Assembly: GCF_041296385.1 (NCBI RefSeq)
Contig: NW_027183804.1
Location: 1,612,001-1,676,000 of the forward strand
Reading direction: 5' to 3'
DNA: 64,000 nucleotides
Origin: Aphelocoma coerulescens
Taxonomy: Eukaryota; Chordata; Aves; Passeriformes; Corvidae
In this document: positions 56,059-64,000 of the stretch, in pieces
How positions within the stretch are numbered: position 1 is the first letter of the stretch
Layout of the letters: each line of letters begins with the position of its first letter
The notes under the pieces: generated by a model
Seen by the model: only the letters and a program-made list of their open reading frames with translations
Databases searched by the model: none
What the model was told of the DNA's origin: nothing
Position numbers and translations under genes: made by a program

Positions 56059-56357
56059 TAGTGCAGGTGAGCGTGCCAATCCCCATGGCAGCGGGGCCAA
56101 GCGTTGGTGTCCGTGGCACCAAAGTGAGGAACGGGTCCCTGTGGCTGCTGCCGTGGCACCTGAGGGCATCAGCGAGTGTCAGTGCAATTGTAGCTGGCAC
56201 CAGCCCCGGCACCGCTCTGTCCTGAGGGCTGCCATGGCAGCCGAGGGCAGCCACAGGTCTGCGGGCAAGTGGCCACGGACCCTGAGTGCAGCAATGGCTC
56301 CTGGGGGGGTTTCCAAGGGAACTGGAACTGATGAGGGTTGCCATGGCATCCAACCCC

Positions 56358-57105
56358 TGGGATGTCACACAGCCACCCTGGGATGTCACACAGCCACCCT
56401 GGGATGTCACAACCACTCAGTGATGTCATAGTCTGCTATAGGATGTCAGACCTCTGCCCAGTGATATCATAGCCATATCTGTGATGTCACAGCTCACTCT
56501 GAGATGTCACATAGACACCCTGTGAACTCACACCACCCAACTGTGATGTCACAGTCATCTCTGTGATATCACACAGCTACTCTGTGATGTCACAGCTGAC
56601 TCTATGACATCACACAGCCACCCTGTGAAGTCACAACCCACTCTGTGATGTCACAGCCTATTGTGTGATGTCACATGACCACTCTGTGATGTCACACAAG
56701 CACCCTGTGATGTCACAGCCCTATCTGTGATGTCACAACTCTGCACTGTGCTGTCACACCAGCACCCTGTGATGTCACAGCCTGCTCTGTGATGTCACTA
56801 TCACTCTGTGATGTCATAGTCTGCTGGATGATATCTGATTGCTGCCCTGTGATGTCAGACCTCTTCTGTGATGTCCCTGCCCACTCTGTGATGTCACAGC
56901 ACCACTCTGTGATATCACAGAGCTGCTCCATGATGTCACAGCTGACTCTATGATGTCATACAGCCACCCTGTGATGTCACAGCCCACTCTGTGATGTCAC
57001 AGCCTGTTCTGGAATGACCCAGCCCTCTCTGTGATGTCACACCAATATCCTGTGATGTCACAGCCCGCTGTGTGATGTCACACAGCCCCTTTCTGACATC
57101 ACAGC
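56358..57105. repeat. TGATGTCA-rich VNTR, copy 2
   Basis: About 35 units; see the array at 20432-20957. Confidence 0.9.
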
Positions 57106-57137
57106 TGCTCTGTGGGTCTGTGGCACAGGCACAGAGC

Positions 57138-57591
57138 TGTTACCAAAACTTCAGTGAAACAAAACCTCCTCAGCACCAGCGCAGCACGAAGCAGCAGCAT
57201 TCTTTATTGGGCCGGATGCACGAGGGGAGAGCCCCTCCCAAAGTCGTGTGTGCCGAGTTCAGGAATGTTCCTGTTTGCAGACTGTGTTTCACAGACACAT
57301 TCCCAGATTGTCCCACAAGAAACACACACATGAGAATCATTGCCCCAAAATCACTGCATATTTCCCCCACCCCTTTGCACATCCCTTCTTCTGCCCTGGG
57401 GCTCTCTTTGGGGGTCCCTGGTGGTCGGTGACCCCAAAGCCAGCCCTGTCTGCCCGGTGAACTGGTGAAAGTTGGCACACCTGGGCTGGTTGCTGCCCAC
57501 AGAATCAGCCTTGTGCGGTTCCATGGCCAGTGGCTTTTGGAGAAGAAGCATTGTATGAACCCACCAGGTGCAAACGGTTTTTCATCTGGCA
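57138..57591 (-). mobile_element. 3' LTR of gamma-type ERV (block X')
   Basis: 454 bp, same length as the X copy, with AATAAA at 57208-57203 and a purine tract ending at 57592. Confidence 0.75.
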
Positions 57592-60500
57592 AATTTCCCC
57601 CCTTGGAGGGTTGGGAAGCTTCTCTTCCCTTCAAGCCTTCATAAGCCTCACTCTGCTCCTTTACTCACATCCCACGAGTTCCTCAGCTGCTTTCACAACC
57701 ATGTTCTTTACACAGCTCAAAGCAAGTGTCAGAAGCACAAGTATTGCTGTGATCCCAGTTAGACTTTGCAAAAGTGAGGCCAACCATCAGTCAGGGAAAA
57801 TCCAAGTCCTTTAAATATTTTATCCAAACAGTTACTGTTGAACCCTCCCCTTAATTCCCTGCTGGATGCAGCAACCGATTTTATCCTCTCTACCCGATCA
57901 TCCAATCCAGCATCACATTTGGAATGTGCACACAACAAGTGCTGCTGTTTCAGTTCAAGAATCCACACACTCCCTGTCCATGTAACAGCAATAGGGCTAA
58001 AGCCAATCTGCTCTGTAAGGTCATTTTAGCTGTGGCTGGCAATTGTTCCTTTATTTCAGCAAACCCCAAAGGAGCTGCATTCCCTAAAGTTTCCATCTGC
58101 AGAGCCCAATGGTGTGTGGCTGGTCTGTTCCTAAAGGCAGATCTTTGCGGAGCAGAGATGGATTCTAAAATCCATCCTGCTGTAGTTCCTGCACTGGGAC
58201 GTTTCCAAGTTCCATCCCCTTTAACCTTTCCCCACAGTCGGGTTCCCGGTGGTGACTCCTTGCACGAGGGATGGAACGTTAATACCCCCAGTGTCCATGG
58301 TGCTCCTGATTCTCCCAGGGGCAAACGTCTGCTCCAAATTCCATCACTTCCCACCCATCCTGGGGCTCCTAAGGATCTGACCGTGTCCTGCTGACACTCT
58401 GTGCCTCTCCAAGGCTCGTTGTTTGTCGGCTGAGCCCAGGTGTCCCTGAGAAAGGCAGAATCATTTCTACAAACACAGCCCAGCCTCAGAGCCTGGGCCA
58501 CAGCCAGGAGCTGCTGGACCTCAGCATTCCAAACAGCTCAAGTGTCTGTCCCAGGGCAATCCCACTTTTCCTTTGTCCTGGGATCCTATGGCCTTGACCT
58601 TGTTCAATCAGGATATTTTATCCCCACCTGTAAGGGGTCCTGTGGGAGGCCTGGGCTCCCTTCCCAGCCCAGACACCCCAGAACGGGCTGGAAACATTCC
58701 CATTGTCCTGTCTGAGGGTGATTCCATAGTGCTGGAATTTGACAGTGCCAGGGGGTATCAGTGCAATCTGTCAGCTGATCAATATTTCCTGAGGTAATTT
58801 CCAGATCTGCTTTGGAAATGTTACAATTCTCAGCACTATTGTTCTGATGTGTCCATGGTAAGGAATATTCTCCTTCCATCCCTGTCCAGGTGCCCTGGGT
58901 GCTATTTCCTTCCCACAAGTGTTCCCAGATTTTTGGCAAATTGCTGACTGAAGCTCCCCACAGAACTAGATTTTCTGCAGAGGTTGGTGTTGGCAAACAA
59001 GCTGTTACAGGGGTTACATTCTGTCATCTGCCAACATCTTGCACTGACTTTGAAAACCGCATTTCCCTTCCCAGAAGTCAGGAACATCATTTCTATTATT
59101 AGTATAAATACACAATTATTGATCATCTTCATCCAGATTCAATAAATAGTATCCCCTTAGAAAATCCTATTCAATACCTAAAACAATAGGATTGATGTAA
59201 AACCCCAAACCCCACGGTGTCAGTCAGTCTTGTTTCTGCTGTGTTTAATGTGTGCTCACTGGTTTTACTCGCATGTGATGAACCCCGAGTTTGATTCCTT
59301 CGACCTTGAGTGCAGGGTAGGTTACCAGGAGGACTTGAGATGGTCCCTTCCACTTTGGCTGGATTGTTCCAAAATTCCAGGTTCTGATGCACACCGCATC
59401 TCCTGGTTGGAAAGGATGTACAGGTGAGTCCAGCCCCAATGATCTGTTGAGAACCATGCACCTTTTAAGGCATACAAGAGTTAGTCCCAGTGCTATTAAA
59501 TATTCATTTCAGCAAAACTTCTGAGCCTTCCCTTGTCTTGTTGGTGCCACATGGGAAAGCTTCTGGCCATCCAGAAAAAGGATCCACCAATGCCAAAATG
59601 TGCCAGTCCCCCTTCTGCCGGGGCAGTTCTGCAAAATCAGTTGGCCAAAATCACCTGGTGATTCCCATGTAACGAGCCCTGGAGGCAGCCTTCTTCCTTC
59701 AACACCAATCACATCTTTCTCAACAACTGATCTATCATTTTTTGCCATTTTTGTGCTTACTAGATGCCTTTGTAAACTGGCCACCATATTCTCCATTTCC
59801 TCATGTGTTTCCTGATGTTTGAGTTCCGTTATACATTAATTGTGGAGCTACAATTACCTGCCCACACGGGGTTACCAATCACCTGCTGGGATTTTCCATA
59901 GCTGCTGCTGCTGGGGCTGACTGCCTTTCCTGATCACTGGAATCTGGTTTTTGTTGCAGAACATTCCAGTTTTTGCCAGGTATTAGTGCAAGAAGAGCTT
60001 TTTCAGCACCCTCTTGAGCTGTTTGGTCAGCCAATGGATTCCCTGGATTACCTGGGGAGTCTCCAAACCCATGGGCTTTACAAGGGCATCAGGGCCACTT
60101 CTTTTGGCTTTGGCACACTCTGCAGTAGGTGACTGATTTCTTGTTGTACTCACTGGAGACCTCTGTGCCCTTTCCTTCCATGTGGCTCCCTGGGCGTGTA
60201 TTATTCCAAACCCAGATTTCAAATCAGTCCATATGTTCACCCTTTGTCCTTCAGTGATTTCTAGGAAAGGTCATTCATTCTGCTTTTTGTGCTGCTGTGT
60301 TCAAAGCTAAAGCCTGGGCTTCTATGACCTGGCTCGAGGTTGCCACTGCACACCCAGCTGCCCGTTTCCCATCCGTACCACGCTGCTCCCACCAGGGTGC
60401 AGGTCCAGTGCTGGCTCCTGCATGGGATTGCTGTGGAGGTCCCAGAGTCTGCCAGAACACACTTGTTCCATGGATCCCAGGCAGTCATGGCACAAAGACT

Positions 60501-60600
60501 GCAAGCCTTCTCTTAGAAGGGACTCGAACACTTCCCTGTTCCAACCTTGGGTACCTTGAACCAAACCCTGCAAAGCTTTTGCTGCACGTTACAGGCAGGT
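57592..60600 (-). pseudogene. gamma-type ERV pol-env remnant (block X')
   Basis: Same RNase H, integrase and env TM fragments as at 21437-25345, with the same integrase-core deletion and no solo LTR. An extra ~45 bp is present at about 58215-58270. Confidence 0.8.
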
Positions 60601-60614
60601 CAACAGTTTACACC

Positions 60615-60690
60615 AGGAAAGGAAAAAGGAAAAGGGAAAAGGGAAAAAGGGAAAAGGAAAAAGGAAAAAGGAAAAAGGAAAAGGAGAAGG
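60615..60690 (+). repeat. GGAAAA microsatellite, short allele in X'
   Basis: Irregular ggaaaaa/gggaaaa units, about 75 bp, against about 170 bp in X. Confidence 0.9.
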
Positions 60691-60844
60691 TGCCTTTATC
60701 TTACCGGGGGGCTTTCTCTGATTTCCTTCGGACCAGGGATCAAAGGTTCTCCCCAGAATCTTTCAGTGCTGCCTGCAGGTGCTGCCATCCCTCAGATCTG
60801 TTGAAATTCAAGAGGATGAGGCCACGGGGTGTCCCAATGGTGCC

Positions 60845-61500
60845 TTGGTTCCACAGGTTTTATGTTGTAACAATGGACTCCTTGCTTCTATGAGCTCGCC
60901 TGCTTTTTGCAGAGGTGTCTTTGGTTCCAACAAGGCCCCACTGTGTCTCAGTGCACCCTGGCTTCCATGCGCATCTGGAGTATCACAAAGGCTCCTTGGT
61001 TGCACCAGGTCCTGCTGTGTCACAATGGATCCTGTGCTCCATGAGGCCCTCCAAAGTCATCATGGAGGCTTGCTTCCATGAGGTTCCATGATGTGCCAGT
61101 GCTCATCTTGGTTCCAGGAGTTTCCTTAGTGTCACAATGCTCTCCATGCTTCCATGATTCCCCACAATGTCCCAATGCTCTCCATGCTTCCATTAGGCCC
61201 TGCTTTGCCACAATGGTCCCCTTGTTTCCATGAGGCCCCGCTGTGTCACAATGGACGTATGGTTCCATGATGCTCCGTGGTGTCACCATGGTCTTCTTGA
61301 ATCCGCAGTGTAACAATGGACCATTGGTTCCATGCGGCCTGGCCGTGTCACAATGGGCTCCTTGATTCCATGATTCCCCACGGTGTCACAATGGAGCCTT
61401 GTTTCTAGGAGGTTCTGTACTGTCACCATTGTCTCCTTGATGCCATCAGCCCCTGCAGTGTCACCAAGGCTCCTTGGTTCCATGAGGAACACAAAAGCTT
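60845..61500 (+). repeat. dispersed minisatellite, GGTTCCATGAGGCCCC type
   Basis: About 15 imperfect ~40-bp units with ccatgaggccc and gtcacaatgg cores. It is homologous in type, not unit for unit, to 25680-25990. Confidence 0.8.
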
Positions 61501-62038
61501 TGCAGAAACATTGAGCAACAGCTGCTGAACACAGCTGGCAACATCTGCTTGCATCAAAAGAGGGCTTCAAGCTGAGAATGGCACCAGCAGCTTCCATCTG
61601 CAACAGACACCCAGGGAAAGGACAGGCACAGAGAATTAAGTGGAAAGACTCAGAGAATTCTGCTCCCAGAGATCATTCTGGCCCATGACACGGCTGCCAT
61701 GGCTGTGAGGATGGCTCTGCTGCCGTTCCTGCCTTGGGGGAGGATGTGCTGCAGAGCGGGGCTGCCCTGGGCACCGTCAGAGGGACAGGGCAGGACGGCT
61801 CCTGCTGCCAGGGCCGGCTGCAGGCTCTGAAGGTGGGCAGCAGCCAGGGGTGCCCAGGGCTGTCCTGCAGAGCAGTTCCTGCAGCCCTGAGGGCTCTTTG
61901 CCAGGCCAGGGCATCTGCCACCTGCCAGGGGCAGCTCTCAGCCTGCCTGGGAGCTCCCCATGGGCTGTGGGGAGGAGTTGGAGGTGGAAGGAGCGACCCC
62001 CCTCAGGGCAGACTCCTCCTGCTGGGGAGGTGGTGCTG
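61501..62038. other. no gene recognised
   Basis: 61643-61682 is near-identical to 38018-38058 (agagaattctg, then cccagagatcatt) at the inner edge of arm Y. The rest has no recognised feature. Confidence 0.45.
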
Positions 62039-62043
62039 CATGG

Positions 62044-62693
62044 TGTCTTGGGGTGACGTTATGATGTGTATCCCATATCGCTGCCTATGCCCAGGAATTA
62101 ATTTTTGTGCCTTTCTGTGCCTCTAGACTGAGCCTGAGAGGGAGAAGAAAAAACTGAGCAAAACTTTTTCAAAGCAGTTTGCAGCTTGTTCAAGGTCACT
62201 TAAAGATAGGAGGTTTTTTTTTCTTCCCAGCCGCGGCAGGGGAGCGAGGAAGCACCCGGCTTGCTGTGTTCCAGTCAGCTTTTGGCCAGTTGTTTCAGTT
62301 TCTGGTTCTCCGGAGAGAGACTGAGAGTTGGACTTTGCTTTTTTCCCTTCTCTAGAATTCCGGATTTTTCTCCCTTTGCTACTGGACTGCTTTTCAGCCT
62401 CAGAGCACATCGGGAGGACTTTTCGTCGGGCACAGAGGGCCTGGCCCTGGGCCAAGCCCCGGCTCCGAGGAGACCAAAGGAAGGACTCTAACACTTTCCC
62501 AGGTTTTTCCTCCACAGCAAAAGATTTTACCATTTAACCTCATTTTCCTTTCCGTGTGTTTGTTAAATAAATTGTTTTATCTTCTTCACTTTCCTTCGAG
62601 GAAAATTTATTTTTTTTTCCCGAACCTGGTGGGGGAGGGGTGGTTGTGCCTTCTCTCAGAGTATATATTTCTAAATTTGGCCAAACCGGTACA
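62044..62693 (+). mobile_element. solo LTR with 5-bp target-site duplication
   Basis: Begins TGTCTTGGGGTGACG and ends CCGGTACA, 650 bp, flanked by CATGG on both sides (62039-62043 and 62694-62698). AATAAA lies at 62567-62572. No internal retroviral sequence. Confidence 0.9.
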
Positions 62694-62698
62694 CATGG

Positions 62699-63445
62699 CC
62701 AGGGCTGCTCTCAGCTTTCTCCTCAAGGGAAGGGAAAGGGGCTCTCAGGTTTGTCTCTGTCACTGAGACGCCTGCACTGCCACCCTGGGGATCAGCAGCT
62801 CTGCCTCAGATCTCCCTCAGGAAGTGCCTCCTCACACTCCTGCCTGCAGACAGCACCAGCAGCACCTTGGCTTGCAGCATCTCCATTTGTCTGAGCTGCC
62901 CTTCAGGCCCTGCTGCCAGGGAGATGCCCCTGGGCAGTGCCCTGTGCTGGGAGGGCTCTGCAGGGCAGGGCTGAGCCCCCAGGGCTGGGCTGGGCTCTGG
63001 CAGCACTGGCAGGGACAAGCCTTGGACCCAGAGAAACAGCTGCCAGGAGGCACAACTGCAGGCAGCAGAGAGCCAGAGCAACCCCAGCTGCACAGGGAAA
63101 GGGAGAAGGGTTTAGAGCAATGGTTTTGAAATTGGAGCCTTCAAAAAGTCACTTTATTTTTCATTTTAAGTACAATCACCCAGAAATAGAGGGAGGTGAA
63201 ATGAGCAAAGGGCACCTGTGTGTTTTCCCTCAGAGCCCCCAGTGTTCAGGCCGAGAGCAATGCTGAGGATGAGGCAGCAGCACAAACCTGAGCTCAGAAA
63301 TCAAAAAGCTTAGCCAAGTTCCCTCACAGGAGGCGAAGTGGTTTTGCGGGAATTCCTAAGAAAATAGAATAGAATCGACTCAGGGGAATCTGTCCCAGCT
63401 TGTCAATGCCTTCTTCCAACAGTCCACAATGCCCAGAGTGAAGGA
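62699..63445. other. 5' flank of olfactory receptor gene
   Basis: No coding exon recognised. Olfactory receptor genes usually have a noncoding 5' exon in such flanks, but I could not place one. Confidence 0.4.
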
Positions 63446-64000
63446 ATGTCCAACAGCAGCTCCATCAGCCACTTCCTCCTGCTGGCATTGGCAGACACGC
63501 GGCAGCTGCAGCTCCTGCACTTCTGCCTCTTCCTGGGCATCTCCCTGGCTGCCCTCCTGGCCAACGGCCTCATCATCAGTGCCATAGCCTGCGGCCAGCA
63601 CCTGCACAGCCCCATGTTCTTCTTCCTGCTCAACCTGGCCCTCACCGACCTGGGCTCCATCTGCACCACTGTCCCCAAGGCCATGCACAATTCCCTCTGG
63701 GGCACCAGGCACATCTCCTACTCAGCATGTTCTGCTCAGCTCTTTCTGCTTCTCTTCTTCATGGGAGCAGAGTATTTCCTCCTCACCATCATGTGCTACG
63801 ACCACTACGTGTCCATCTGCAAAGCCCTGCACTACAGGGCCCTCCTGGGCAGCAGAGCTTGTGCCCACATGGCAGCAGCTGCCTGGGCCAGTGCCTTTCT
63901 CTACGCTCTCATGCACACGGCCAATACATTTTCCCTGCCCCTGTGCCAGGGCAATGCCCTGGGCCAGTTCTTCTGGGAAATCCCACACATCCTCAAGCTC
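63446..64000 (+). CDS. OR14-type olfactory receptor, 5' 185 codons
   Basis: Opens at ATG 63446 (MSNSSSISHFLLLALAD) and stays open to the window edge. Class A GPCR landmarks: an N-glycosylation site NSS at residues 3-5, the TM1 GxxxN-type region LLANGLII, the loop-1 LHSPMFFFL signature of olfactory receptors, and the TM3 end MCYDHYVSICKALHY. The usual DRY reads DHY. TM4 and the start of extracellular loop 2 follow. Olfactory receptors are single coding-exon genes, and OR14-like receptors are the expanded group in birds. The remaining third or so lies outside the window, so functionality cannot be judged. Confidence 0.9.
   Translation, partial: MSNSSSISHFLLLALADTRQLQLLHFCLFLGISLAALLANGLIISAIACGQHLHSPMFFFLLNLALTDLGSICTTVPKAMHNSLWGTRHISYSACSAQLFLLLFFMGAEYFLLTIMCYDHYVSICKALHYRALLGSRACAHMAAAAWASAFLYALMHTANTFSLPLCQGNALGQFFWEIPHILKL

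Larger units (their letters stand above)
56060..60855 (+). repeat. segmental duplication block X' (copy 2)
   Basis: Direct copy of 20134-25690. It starts immediately at the outer end of arm Y'. It lacks the solo LTR of copy 1 and keeps the pre-insertion site. Confidence 0.9.

Noticed and set aside
1..64000. tRNA, rRNA, snRNA or miRNA genes
   Set aside because: None recognised by eye. A covariance-model scan would be needed to exclude small ones.

Overview
The window reads as songbird (passerine-type) nuclear DNA: spliced genes with GT-AG introns, a PIM1-like kinase and a maestro-HEAT-like (MROH) gene of the kinds that are multicopy in songbirds, an OR14-type olfactory receptor, MHC class I/II exon remnants, C2H2 zinc-finger genes, a CR1 tail, several endogenous retroviruses (ERVs) and solo LTRs, and many GC-rich minisatellites. 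The mix of MHC pieces, zinc fingers, PIM, MROH and olfactory receptor suggests an MHC-linked, repeat-rich microchromosomal region; that placement is inference.

Layout. 1-2.8 kb: the 5' part (440 codons, 8 in-frame exons, minus strand) of an MROH-like gene running off the left edge. 3.2-9.2 kb: gene-poor DNA, then a minus-strand ERV (3' LTR, env remnant, broken pol). 9.9-12.7 kb: an intact five-exon PIM1-like kinase gene (422 aa, plus), followed by a broken PIM copy. 15.6-19.6 kb: an internally deleted ERV with both LTRs. 20.1-25.7 kb (block X): a minus-strand gamma-type ERV remnant next to a TGATGTCA-rich VNTR; X is repeated in direct orientation at 56.1-60.9 kb (X'). 26.6-28.1 kb: a tandem repeat and an inverted copy of the PIM 3' end. 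28.4-38.0 kb (arm Y) and 47.0-56.1 kb (arm Y') are an inverted duplication around a spacer of about 9 kb. 62-64 kb: a solo LTR and the first 185 codons of an olfactory receptor.

Each arm carries a four-exon gene model that is in frame throughout: an MHC class IIB-type signal-peptide exon, a 40-nt exon, an 85-nt exon and a C2H2 zinc-finger exon (six fingers in Y, four in Y'). MHC IIB transmembrane and terminal exon remnants lie just beyond the zinc-finger stop, so the zinc-finger gene sits where the IIB antigen-binding exons would be expected. The spacer holds two LTRs, an MHC class I-like exon 1 with a promoter-like X2/Y arrangement, and a frameshifted IIB transmembrane exon.

The arms are near-identical over most of their length but clearly diverged around the zinc-finger 3' flank, and they differ in finger number and in most tandem arrays. 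Block X holds a solo LTR whose empty target site survives in X'. These features argue for real, ageing duplications and against a simple assembly duplicate, but long reads are needed to settle it. All boundaries and exon calls come from reading the sequence by eye; no alignment or database search was run.
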